A DNA stretch of 64,000 bases from Henriciella sp. (GTDB taxonomy: Bacteria > Pseudomonadota > Alphaproteobacteria > Caulobacterales > Hyphomonadaceae), in contig NZ_JAPYPG010000007.1 of NCBI RefSeq assembly GCF_029937755.1, positions 62,001-126,000 on the forward strand, given 5' to 3'. The position numbers and the translations under genes were made by a program. Numbering within the stretch: position 1 is the stretch's first letter; every line of letters begins with the position of its first letter. Positions 1 to 7,264 of this stretch are shown in pieces. Under the pieces are notes generated by a model that was given only the letters and a program-made list of their open reading frames with translations, was not told where the DNA came from and did not search any database.

Positions 1-1
1 C

Positions 2-1618
2 GCTGGCCGTCCCCTCAACGTTCAGGTTCGTATCGACGTTGTCGAACAGCTCGAGCGGGCGGGAATAGCGCACACCAAACCGGTAGCGGTCATCCACATC
101 GTCGGGACTGGTCGAATAGCTGCCCAGCAGGCTGAGCGACCCGCCCATAAGCGGTGCATAGACGCTGGCATTGATCTGGTCTTCATTCCTGAAGAAGGGA
201 TCAAAGTTCGGCGTTTCGTCACCTGTCGTCTCAGGGGTTTCATCATCGGCCCGGCGAGCTGACAGGAAGCTTACAGAAAAGCCGCCTTCCCCGACCGGAC
301 GACTATACGTCCCGATGACGGAGTGGCCGCCATTGGCACCAACCGCCCCCAGGATCGACAGTTGGTTAAGGCCCGCATACCAGTCGGCGCCGACTTCCGG
401 GATCAGGTTCTCGTCGACATAGGTCACAGCGCCGCTGAGGCTGAAGGATTCACTCAGCCGGCGCGTCACTCTCACTTCAGCAGTGTACGACTCCGCCGCC
501 TCCGGGAGCACATCGACCTTGTCATCTTCCTCGACGAGAAAGCCGAGCTCTTCTTCGGCGCGCTTGCCGACCCTGATGGCCCAGAGGGTTTCATCACGGC
601 CCGGCAGATTGTTTGTCCGGGAAAACGTCTTCGTTTCCCGGAGTATGACCTGGCCGCCGGCACGGGCAACGACCTGGATCGGATAGGACCCGGGTGGCAG
701 GGCTGACGTGTCGAGATATTGCAGGCCGGCATCGTAATTCTGCGCACTGACAAGTGATCCGTCCTTGTAGATTTCCACGGTCGCCGGGCGCGGCAGGACG
801 ATGTCCACAGGCAGGCGTTCCTCGCCCCCATCCCTGCCAAGGCGCGTCCCGGAGTCATTCGTGACTTCAACGCCGTAGAAGTCATAGTTGCGGACAACAC
901 CCGAGCCCTGGGCGCGCAGGAGGCCGGCGCTGGCCTTCCATGTGTCCTCGATGCGCTGGACCCGCAACTCGTCGACCCGCGTGCCGATTGTGTTGTCGAG
1001 ACGTGTCTGGACCTGAAGGGATGTGCGGCCCACGCTGGCGATCGAGTTCAGGCTGGCTGACAGGCGGTCGCTCGTCTCGCCATTCTGCGCTAGAGAGCCG
1101 GCAAAGGCGATGTTCTGGATGAAGGATGGCTCCGATACGGGATCACCCAGATAGCGGATCGGTTCGGCGGTTGTGTCGATATATTCGCGCGACAGGCTGA
1201 CATCGACACGGAAGCGGTTGGCATCGACAACGATTCCGCTTTGCCCGGCGGGGAGCGCCCCACAGTTGCTGGCCTCTCCAGGCCGGCAGACAAGGCGCCC
1301 GTTTGCCGACAGAATTTCGGAGAAGAGCTCCTTGAGCTTATCTTTCTTGACGGTCTCGTCGAAGCCGGAAACCACGGCATCGGGATTTTCAAACGAAAAG
1401 ACCGTGCCGCTCAGTGTCCCGAAATAGGACCCGATATACTTGTCGAGATAGTAGACGTCATAGATGGTCGAATAGACTTCATCCAGCCCCTCGAAACCGG
1501 GGGGTGCGCTTGTCGTGATTGTGGGTTCGCGGGCTGCAGCGGGGGCGGTTCCGTGCGTGCCGGCCGCGCCCATGGCGACTGCCAGGGCATAGTAGCTGAC
1601 CCGAATATCACGCTGCAT
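2..1618 (-). CDS. Fimbrial usher, CS1/CFA (TcfC-like) type, partial
   Basis: This is the N-terminal 539 codons of an outer-membrane usher that would export and assemble pilin-chaperone complexes. The ORF is open to the left edge of the window, so its C-terminus is missing. It starts at an ATG whose product begins MQRDIRVSYYALAVAMGAAG, a plausible signal peptide. The mature start (GFEGLDEVYST) and the segment VDANRFRVDVSLSREYI around residues 140-156 resemble the N-terminal domain of alpha-clade ushers. Around residues 295-330 the pattern ATVEIYKDGSLV...NYDAG...DTSALPPGSYPI matches the plug/barrel region of TcfC/CfaC-type ushers. It lies 17 bp downstream of the second pilin-like gene in one minus-strand operon. 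The family call is recognised from motifs and strongly supported by the chaperone and pilin neighbours; the exact clade is less sure. Confidence 0.8.
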   Translation of the reverse strand, partial: MQRDIRVSYYALAVAMGAAGTHGTAPAAAREPTITTSAPPGFEGLDEVYSTIYDVYYLDKYIGSYFGTLSGTVFSFENPDAVVSGFDETVKKDKLKELFSEILSANGRLVCRPGEASNCGALPAGQSGIVVDANRFRVDVSLSREYIDTTAEPIRYLGDPVSEPSFIQNIAFAGSLAQNGETSDRLSASLNSIASVGRTSLQVQTRLDNTIGTRVDELRVQRIEDTWKASAGLLRAQGSGVVRNYDFYGVEVTNDSGTRLGRDGGEERLPVDIVLPRPATVEIYKDGSLVSAQNYDAGLQYLDTSALPPGSYPIQVVARAGGQVILRETKTFSRTNNLPGRDETLWAIRVGKRAEEELGFLVEEDDKVDVLPEAAESYTAEVRVTRRLSESFSLSGAVTYVDENLIPEVGADWYAGLNQLSILGAVGANGGHSVIGTYSRPVGEGGFSVSFLSARRADDETPETTGDETPNFDPFFRNEDQINASVYAPLMGGSLSLLGSYSTSPDDVDDRYRFGVRYSRPLELFDNVDTNLNVEGTAS

Positions 1619-1635
1619 ACTCGACCAGCTCCCCC

Positions 1636-2112
1636 TCAGAGCGCGATCAACTCGAACTCGAAATTGCTGGAATACTCACCCGCCAGCCCCTGCAGCGCAG
1701 CTGCCTGGGTCAGAGTGATGTCGAGCTTGGCGTTAGCGCCGCTTGAGCAGCGGAACTCCGGTTCGACAGTACCCCGAAAGACGATCTCGCCGGCGCCGCC
1801 AATCTCTAATGTTCTTTCGCGCCCATCCGGTCCACGGAACCGGACCTCATAGGTGAGGTCGTGATGGTCCGGTCCGAAGGAACCTCGCCTGCGCATGACA
1901 AGCTGAAATCGCCCGGTCGATGAGGCCACGCACATACGCTTTGATACACGTACGGCTCGCTGGCCCCTCCATTCTACACGCATCTGCTCGCTGCCGAGCA
2001 TCTGCAACTCGGCCTCCAGCCCTTGCGAAGCAGTGGTCTTGGGTTCGGCCTGTGCTGTAAATGCGGCAACAGCACCAAGCGCGATACAGAAACTCGTTGC
2101 ATTCCAGCGCAT
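1636..2112 (-). CDS. Secreted minor pilin-like protein of the fimbrial operon
   Basis: This is a 158-residue exported protein with no family I can name with certainty. The chosen ATG gives a clean signal peptide (MRWNATSFCIALGAVAAFTAQA) and has GGAG six bases upstream; a longer frame start lies 39 bases further up. The mature part has two cysteines, in RMCVASSTGRF and PEFRCSSG, and ends GEYSSNFEFELIAL. That layout (first Cys before a S-x-G-x-[FY] strand, second Cys late, and a G-x-Y-S-x near the C-terminus) parallels the major pilin upstream. A minor or tip pilin fold is therefore my inference. It sits between the attenuator-like hairpin and the usher gene, 17 bp before the usher. Confidence 0.7.
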   Translation of the reverse strand: MRWNATSFCIALGAVAAFTAQAEPKTTASQGLEAELQMLGSEQMRVEWRGQRAVRVSKRMCVASSTGRFQLVMRRRGSFGPDHHDLTYEVRFRGPDGRERTLEIGGAGEIVFRGTVEPEFRCSSGANAKLDITLTQAAALQGLAGEYSSNFEFELIAL

Positions 2113-2128
2113 CGGCTTCTCCGGCGGC

Positions 2129-2177
2129 AAAAACAAAATGGCGGGCGGCACTTCCCTGCATGGAAAATGCCACCCGC
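2129..2177 (-). terminator. Intrinsic terminator/attenuator between major pilin and minor pilin genes
   Basis: On the minus strand a 10-bp stem (arms 2177-2168 and 2150-2141, one G-U pair) with a 17-nt loop is followed two bases later by UUUUGUUUUU (2138-2129). It lies directly after the major pilin stop codon and before the minor pilin ribosome-binding site. Partial termination here would give abundant pilin transcript and less usher transcript, as in many fimbrial operons. That role is inference from structure and position. Confidence 0.7.
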
Positions 2178-2196
2178 GGGTTTGGCCGTTGCCAGC

Positions 2197-2775
2197 TTAC
2201 GGTGCGGAGACCGTAATCGTCAGAGCACCGGTATAGGTGTCGGCGACCGTGGACAGCACTTCGCTGTTACGGAAGGTGACGGCGAGTTGCGTGTTCTCAC
2301 CACCCGTGACGTTACCGCAGTCGGTATCCGTCGGACGCGGCAGACCACCGGTCGTGGTAGCGCGCGGATAGGAGGTGCCGTAGTGGATGAACTTGAACGG
2401 CGATGCGAAGTCGTCGGTGAAGGCGACCGTGAAGTCGAGCACATTGCTGCCCGAACCCAGCAGACGGAACGGATTGGCGGTGTCACCGCTCGGAGTACCC
2501 GTGATAGCGACGTTGTAGTCGCCCGTCGTGTTGACGTTCGAATACACGCAGAAACGCTGCGTTTGACGCGTATTGCCGAAGTTACTGTTCAGCGTCGCGG
2601 CATCGAGCGTGAAATCCATCACACCGTCCAGGCCGGAAATGCGGACCATTGGATCGACAGTCGCGTTGATCGTCACATCAGCAGTCGAGTCCGTGCCAAG
2701 CGAACCGCTCACCTGAGCGACAGCGCTTCCAGCCAACAGCGCGGAAGCTGCGGCAAGCATTGTCAGTTTCTTCAT
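2197..2775 (-). CDS. Major fimbrial subunit (pilin, spore-coat-U/CFA-like)
   Basis: This 192-residue secreted protein is probably the major fimbrial subunit. I chose the ATG at 2775, which gives MKKLTMLAAASALLAGSAVAQ and has AAGGG about nine bases upstream; a TTG nine codons earlier is less likely. The mature protein is rich in Thr, Asn, Gly and Ser and is predicted all-beta. It has one Cys before YSNVNTTGDYNVAITG, a second in TDTDCGNVT, and ends DTYTGALTITVSAP, a typical donor-strand-type C-terminus. This resembles SCPU and alpha-family pilins. It follows the chaperone gene, carries its own long AT-rich leader, and is followed by a hairpin with a U-tract, all consistent with high expression. 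Subunit status is inference from fold pattern and context. Confidence 0.78.
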   Translation of the reverse strand: MKKLTMLAAASALLAGSAVAQVSGSLGTDSTADVTINATVDPMVRISGLDGVMDFTLDAATLNSNFGNTRQTQRFCVYSNVNTTGDYNVAITGTPSGDTANPFRLLGSGSNVLDFTVAFTDDFASPFKFIHYGTSYPRATTTGGLPRPTDTDCGNVTGGENTQLAVTFRNSEVLSTVADTYTGALTITVSAP

Positions 2776-2987
2776 AGGAAAACACCCTTGTTGGTTTTGC
2801 AAAACGGAGCGTAAGAAAAACTAACTTAGCCCCACTTCATGTTAACCTTCTGTTAAGGTCAACACAACCTAAAAACCAAACTGAACAAAGGATTTTTTCC
2901 TTTATTTTCAAGAAATTATTAGCTTGTGGCGCGAGCAGGGCTCACACTTTTCCCCTGACAGGGGAAAGCATTTTCATGCACTAAAAA
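2776..2987 (-). promoter_or_regulatory. AT-rich leader of the pilin gene with three palindromes
   Basis: This 212-bp gap holds no gene and is clearly more AT-rich than its surroundings. It contains three inverted repeats: 2841-2849/2855-2863 (GTTAACCTT against AAGGTCAAC, one mismatch), 2887-2892/2898-2903 (AAAGGA, T5, TCCTTT) and 2949-2955/2961-2967 (TTTCCCC, TGACA, GGGGAAA). The last lies just after the chaperone stop and could be an mRNA-processing or weak termination hairpin. The others could be operators or leader structures of a separate pilin promoter. No function is proven by sequence. Confidence 0.5.
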
Positions 2988-3719
2988 CTAAAAAACGACA
3001 GACTTTTCTTCGTCGTTCGCACGAAGTTTGACCTTGGCGTGTAGCTGCAATGATTTCTCCTCGATTGGGATCTTCCACTGGTTGCCCGGGTGCAGTCGCC
3101 GGGTACTGACCTTGTTGCATGCCGCATCATCCGCCCCGGGCTCCTTACCAGCCGGACAAAGGTAGGCATCGTAGACAAGGGCATTAGAATTTCCGGCATT
3201 TGACAGGGTAATCGCGTCCTCTGTCCGGCTTGAATCCAACTCATACGAGGGATTGAGCGGCCTTGACGTCACCAGCACTTCGTAGGCGGTGAGGATTTTC
3301 AAGACCATTGCCCGCTCGGCCTCGAACCCCTCGGCGCGAATCTCTCCTACTTTCGGCTCAATCCGCACCCGATAGACACGGTCGCGCGACATGTCTCCAC
3401 TAATCCTGATGACACGTAGCGAGCGCGACTGCCCCGGGTCCAGGATCAGACGGTTCGGCGTAACGAGAAGACCCAGTTCCTCAGGGTCCGAATAGGAGAC
3501 GCGCTCCTCTTCGTCTGTGCCCGGATTAACGATCTCAACAGGATCAACGCTGATATAATAGCGCTCATCGCTCTCGTTCGCGAGTAGCAGGTCGCCTCGC
3601 GTGTCGCGTTGCTCGTCGAAATCAATCCAGAGCTTATCAATCGCAAGTTGCGCCGATGCCCCGGCCGCAATGGCACTGGCAAACAGAAAAAGGATCACTG
3701 ATTTGAAAATCGCAACCAA
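2988..3719 (-). CDS. Periplasmic fimbrial chaperone (PapD/CfaA-like)
   Basis: This 243-residue periplasmic chaperone would cap pilin subunits by donating a beta strand and deliver them to the usher. It begins with a hydrophobic signal sequence (IFKSVILFLFASAIAAGASA) from a TTG start with a GGGTGGGACC context. The two-domain immunoglobulin pattern is visible: DKLWIDFDEQRDTRGDLLLAN with a subunit-binding strand, then LLVTPNRLILDPGQSRSLRVIRI at about residues 85-107, which is the classic P-x-R/L-x-x-x-x-P-G-x-x-x-x-x-R-x-x-R chaperone motif. The second domain spans about residues 135-240 and has two cysteines. It lies between a small pilin-like gene and the major pilin gene on the same strand. 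Confidence 0.88.
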   Translation of the reverse strand: MVAIFKSVILFLFASAIAAGASAQLAIDKLWIDFDEQRDTRGDLLLANESDERYYISVDPVEIVNPGTDEEERVSYSDPEELGLLVTPNRLILDPGQSRSLRVIRISGDMSRDRVYRVRIEPKVGEIRAEGFEAERAMVLKILTAYEVLVTSRPLNPSYELDSSRTEDAITLSNAGNSNALVYDAYLCPAGKEPGADDAACNKVSTRRLHPGNQWKIPIEEKSLQLHAKVKLRANDEEKSVVF

Positions 3720-3830
3720 GGTCCCACCCTGCCCCGACGTCCCACGGGGGCTCGTTTTTCACAGGGTTAAAGCAACGTTAAACAGCCCGTCAAGGGCCAT
3801 CTTTCTTGAAACTGCAGGGTTATGGAGCGC

Positions 3831-4253
3831 CTATTGCGCGGATACCACAATATGCGTGTAGCCTTGCGATCTATCAGTTACACTCTTCCCCTTCAGAAGG
3901 GGGCTGAGGGCGAAGCTTTGCCGGACATAATTCTGCATGGCGGTCTCATCACTTGCCGTAAGGAAGGATGATCCGCCGTCGCCGGGGAAACCGACACTGA
4001 CCCGCAAAGACGAACTGTTGTGCGCATACATCACGAGCGGTTGCCCGTCTTCCCCAGAGGTCTCCGGCACGCTCAACATTACGCTCGGTTCCCTGCCTGT
4101 GTAGGCGAAGGTGCTCGCAGCACTGTCCTGCTGCGCAAGCTGCAACGACTGGAAGTCGGGAATGTGAACCGAAATCGAAACTATTTGCGGCTCGGCCATT
4201 ACAGGCGTGACGAAGACAGAAGACGCGGCCAGTAGAATGAGGGTCTTTTTCAA
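3831..4253 (-). CDS. Small secreted pilin-like protein, first gene of the fimbrial operon
   Basis: This 140-residue exported protein starts at TTG with a strong AAGGAG six bases upstream, giving the signal peptide MKKTLILLAASSVFVTPVMA. I do not recognise a named family. The mature part is cysteine-free and contains VMYAHNSSSLRVSVGF, which aligns by eye with the CVYSNVNTTGDYNVAI strand of the major pilin. It ends QGYTHIVVSAQ, like the pilin end YTGALTITVSAP. A short pilin or periplasmic accessory is therefore likely. It is the first of five same-strand genes ending in the usher; 111 bp separate it from the chaperone. Confidence 0.65.
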   Translation of the reverse strand: MKKTLILLAASSVFVTPVMAEPQIVSISVHIPDFQSLQLAQQDSAASTFAYTGREPSVMLSVPETSGEDGQPLVMYAHNSSSLRVSVGFPGDGGSSFLTASDETAMQNYVRQSFALSPLLKGKSVTDRSQGYTHIVVSAQ

Positions 4254-4403
4254 CGCGGGCTCCTTCGCTGTGCAGCTTAGTGGCAGCCATTCCTATTAAC
4301 CATGGTCCGGTCTGGATTGGCTGTCAGCCTCCCTATTTTCCACAAGAAAGTTTCCAAGATGCGAATATCCGCACCACACTAGCCCGTGCCCCTGCCCTTT
4401 TTT

Positions 4404-4468
4404 TGAGAATGCGATTGACTCGCAAAAGCGAGACGCTTAGTCGCGACTGAAACTAACAATCATTCTCA
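4404..4468 (+). promoter_or_regulatory. Two Fur-like boxes upstream of the siderophore receptor
   Basis: Two sequences resemble the 7-1-7 iron box TGATAAT-N-ATTATCA. The one at 4404-4418 (TGAGAAT-G-CGATTGA) has one good half. The one at 4454-4468 (TAACAAT-C-ATTCTCA) matches well on both halves and ends 25 bases before the start codon. The outer halves form an inverted pair (TTTTTGAGAATG against CATTCTCAAAAA). Between them lie a CTCGC-AAAA-GCGAG hairpin (4419-4432) and the palindrome AGTCGCGACT (4439-4448). Iron-dependent repression by Fur or a relative is inferred from this and from the downstream siderophore genes. Confidence 0.55.
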
Positions 4469-4493
4469 AAAATTTCTCTTCAGTGAGGGGCAT

Positions 4494-6659
4494 ATGAAAT
4501 TTGCAGGACTGGCAGCGGCGCTCACATTCTCCGTCAGTGCAGGCGCACTCGCCACGGCGCAGGAAGCCGATAGCGACCAAGACACGGAAAACCGCCAGGA
4601 AACGGTGATCGTCACCGGAACGACTACTTTTGGTGCCACCAAGTCACAGACGCCGATCGTCGAGACGGCCCGCTCTCTCTCGGTCGAGACCGACGAGATG
4701 TTCATCGACAAGGGCGCGCTCAGCCTTTCGCAAGTGCTGACCTATGTGGCTGGCGTGACGGCAGAGCCCTATGGCTTCTCCACGCGTGGAGACTTCCCGC
4801 AATCGCGGGGGCTTGAACTGCCGCGCTACCGCGACTCCATCCAGGAACTGTTCGGCAGCTACAATTCCACCCGCGCCGACACCTATACGATCGAGCAGGT
4901 CGAGGTTCTGAAAGGCCCGGCCTCAGTACTCTACGGCCAAGGCTCCCCGGGCGGCATCGTCAACTATGTCTCCAAGACACCCAAGGACACGTTCGGCGGT
5001 GAGCTTCAGGCGGAAGTCGGCAATTTTGACCGCTACGAAGTTGCCGGCGATGTTACAGGCCCGGTGGCGGGCACCGACGGAAAACTGCAGTTCAGACTGG
5101 TTGGTCTCTATCGCGACACCGGCACGCAGATCGATGAGGTAGACGAGAAGACCACTGTCTTCATGCCATCCATCTCATGGCTGCCGACAGTGGATACCAA
5201 GTTCACCCTGATTGGCCTTGCCCAGGACACCGAAAGCGATACCGCCGCGCAGTTCATCCCGGTCGAAGGCACCCTCTTCCCGCTCGATGATGGCTCCTAT
5301 CTCGACTGGGAAGTCTATGCCGGCGAGCCGGGCTTCAATCGCTATGACACCGAATCCCAGCAGGTGACCTTGCTCGGTGAGCATCGCATCAATGATTCGC
5401 TGATGATCGAGGGCACGGCACTATGGCGGTCGGGCGAAGCCGACTATCATCAGGCTTGGCCGCTGTTCACCGGCGCTGGCGTGTCGCGCTATCTCAATGA
5501 CTTGCTGGCACTCAATCCTGCCTTGCAGGCGGCCGCAGACGCACAAGGCCTGACCTTCTCCGACACCACGGTACCGCGCACCTTCTACCAAGGTGACAAT
5601 ACGTTTGACCAGCTGGCTGGCGATGTGCGCCTGCGCGCTGACTTCGAGACGGGAATCCTGACGCATGAACTGCTCGCTGGCGTGCAGTACCAGGATGTCG
5701 AGACTGACAGCAACACTGCCTACTATGCCGGGGGCGGCGCGACAGCAGGCGATTTCCGCTACGTGCTCGACCTGAAGAACCCGGTCTATACCGGTGCCCC
5801 GGACCAGAGCGTGTTTGACGCGATTTACAACGATGCACCGACGCAGACCGTGAAGGATCTCGGTGTCTATGTCTCCGACCAGATTTCGCTGGGCGACTGG
5901 CGCTTCACCGCAGGCATTCGTAGCGACAATGTGGAAAACGAATCCGGTGGCGCCACACAGGATGATGATGCCATCTCCACAAGCTTCGGGGTTCTCTACC
6001 GCTTCGACAATGGCTTCGCGCCCTATGCCAGCTATTCGGAATCCTTCGAGACCGTGGTCGGAACGGACCTCGCTGGAAATCAGCTTGAGCCGGAAGAAGC
6101 CCGCCAGTACGAAGCCGGTTTCAAGTATGAGCCGCGCGGTATTCCGGGCCTGATCACAGCGGCCTATTATGATATCGAGATATCGAACCTTCCGAACCCG
6201 AGCAGCTTGCCAGGCGATGCCGCACAGCAGCAAGGCGTGTCTAAACTGAAGGGCTTCGAGGTCGAAGGACGGCTTCAGCTTGACGACTTCTTTGTCCAGG
6301 CTGCGGCGTCTACAATCGATGCAGAAGATCCGAATGGCTTCAAACTTGCGGCCGTCCCGGAGACCCAGGCTTCATTCTGGACCACCTGGCGGCCAAGCGG
6401 TGTGCTGGAAGGCTTCAAGGCCGGGGCCGGTATCCGCTATGTCGGTGAAACGGTCTCGGAGAACGGCACCGTACGCTATGTCACGCCGGACTACACGCTG
6501 GGTGACCTGATGGTCGGCTATGAGTGGGATCAGTGGGACCTTGCAGTCAATGCCCGCAACGTGACCGATGAGGAATACCTCACCGGTTGTCTGACGCGTG
6601 GCGATTGTTTCCCGGGGCTACGCCGCACGGTCGTGGCAAATCTCCGCTACAAGTTCTGA
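4494..6659 (+). CDS. TonB-dependent siderophore receptor
   Basis: This is an outer-membrane receptor of 721 residues for active import of a ferric siderophore. The signal peptide (MKFAGLAAALTFSVSAGALATA) is followed by a TonB-box-like ETVIVTG at about residue 38. The plug domain spans residues 45-155 and includes QVEVLKGPASVLYGQGSPGG, typical of FpvA/FhuE/FoxA-type receptors. The rest is a 22-strand barrel ending in the aromatic signature ANLRYKF. GAGG lies just before the ATG. Two Fur-like boxes precede it, and a membrane protein plus a PepSY protein follow within 20 bp each, the usual ferric-siderophore operon. The particular siderophore cannot be told from sequence. Confidence 0.9.
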   Translation: MKFAGLAAALTFSVSAGALATAQEADSDQDTENRQETVIVTGTTTFGATKSQTPIVETARSLSVETDEMFIDKGALSLSQVLTYVAGVTAEPYGFSTRGDFPQSRGLELPRYRDSIQELFGSYNSTRADTYTIEQVEVLKGPASVLYGQGSPGGIVNYVSKTPKDTFGGELQAEVGNFDRYEVAGDVTGPVAGTDGKLQFRLVGLYRDTGTQIDEVDEKTTVFMPSISWLPTVDTKFTLIGLAQDTESDTAAQFIPVEGTLFPLDDGSYLDWEVYAGEPGFNRYDTESQQVTLLGEHRINDSLMIEGTALWRSGEADYHQAWPLFTGAGVSRYLNDLLALNPALQAAADAQGLTFSDTTVPRTFYQGDNTFDQLAGDVRLRADFETGILTHELLAGVQYQDVETDSNTAYYAGGGATAGDFRYVLDLKNPVYTGAPDQSVFDAIYNDAPTQTVKDLGVYVSDQISLGDWRFTAGIRSDNVENESGGATQDDDAISTSFGVLYRFDNGFAPYASYSESFETVVGTDLAGNQLEPEEARQYEAGFKYEPRGIPGLITAAYYDIEISNLPNPSSLPGDAAQQQGVSKLKGFEVEGRLQLDDFFVQAAASTIDAEDPNGFKLAAVPETQASFWTTWRPSGVLEGFKAGAGIRYVGETVSENGTVRYVTPDYTLGDLMVGYEWDQWDLAVNARNVTDEEYLTGCLTRGDCFPGLRRTVVANLRYKF

Positions 6660-6678
6660 TCGGCGAGGGGCGAGGCAG

Positions 6679-7254
6679 ATGACAGCCATCGACTGGGTCA
6701 TGATGACGGTCGCCGGACTGAGTGGTCTGGTGGGCCTCGCCCTGCTCTATTCGTGCTGGAAGCGCCCAGGTCAGCCAACCTTGCTGGCAGGCGGGTGGGG
6801 CCTGCTGACAGTATCGGTCCTGCTGGCCTTCTTCGCCAATGGAGACCGGGGCATCGCGCAGGCAAGCGTGATTCTCATGGCCGGCGCGACCGCTGTCTTC
6901 TGTATTCCACTCCTGCGGGGGATCGCACCGCCTGTGGCGACAAGGCGTACGCGTCAACATACCGGGACACCAAAGGAAGGCCATCCGATCAGGAAGGGAC
7001 TTTCCTGCGTCTGGACCTTTCTTGTGACCGGGCCACTTGCTGGCGTCATCGCCCTCCTGGCGTCCGCCGCCCTGTTCAAGCTGATCCGCCCGACCGATGG
7101 CAATCCGGCAACGGCAGGTGTGATTGCCATCATCGCTGCCGTCTTGATCTGGGCGATGGTCTCGGTCCTGCTGCTCATCGAACCACGTACTGGCCGGCGC
7201 TCTGCCTATGCTGGCCTGGCCCTGGCTGTCACCGCGGCCATCGCCTTTATCTGA
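6679..7254 (+). CDS. Small inner-membrane protein of siderophore operon
   Basis: This 191-residue protein has about five hydrophobic segments (roughly residues 5-25, 35-55, 60-80, 110-130, 140-165, with a further one at the C-terminus) and no enzymatic motif. I chose the ATG at 6679, preceded by GAGGGGCGAGG; an in-frame start further up would overlap the receptor. Small membrane proteins of this kind commonly sit between a ferric-siderophore receptor and a PepSY protein, but I cannot assign a family with confidence. It starts 19 bp after the receptor stop and ends 10 bp before the next start, so it is almost certainly co-transcribed. Confidence 0.75.
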   Translation: MTAIDWVMMTVAGLSGLVGLALLYSCWKRPGQPTLLAGGWGLLTVSVLLAFFANGDRGIAQASVILMAGATAVFCIPLLRGIAPPVATRRTRQHTGTPKEGHPIRKGLSCVWTFLVTGPLAGVIALLASAALFKLIRPTDGNPATAGVIAIIAAVLIWAMVSVLLLIEPRTGRRSAYAGLALAVTAAIAFI

Positions 7255-7264
7255 GGGAGAGGAC

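Noticed and set aside
2023-2814. Plus-strand frame of 263 codons across the pilin genes
   Set aside because: It runs antisense to two signal-peptide-bearing pilin-like genes with good ribosome sites; the product is a biased Arg/Gly/Val sequence.
7208-7264. Upstream start of the PepSY protein overlapping the membrane-protein gene
   Set aside because: The ATG at 7265 has a much better ribosome site (GAGGGAGAGG) and gives the normal family N-terminus.
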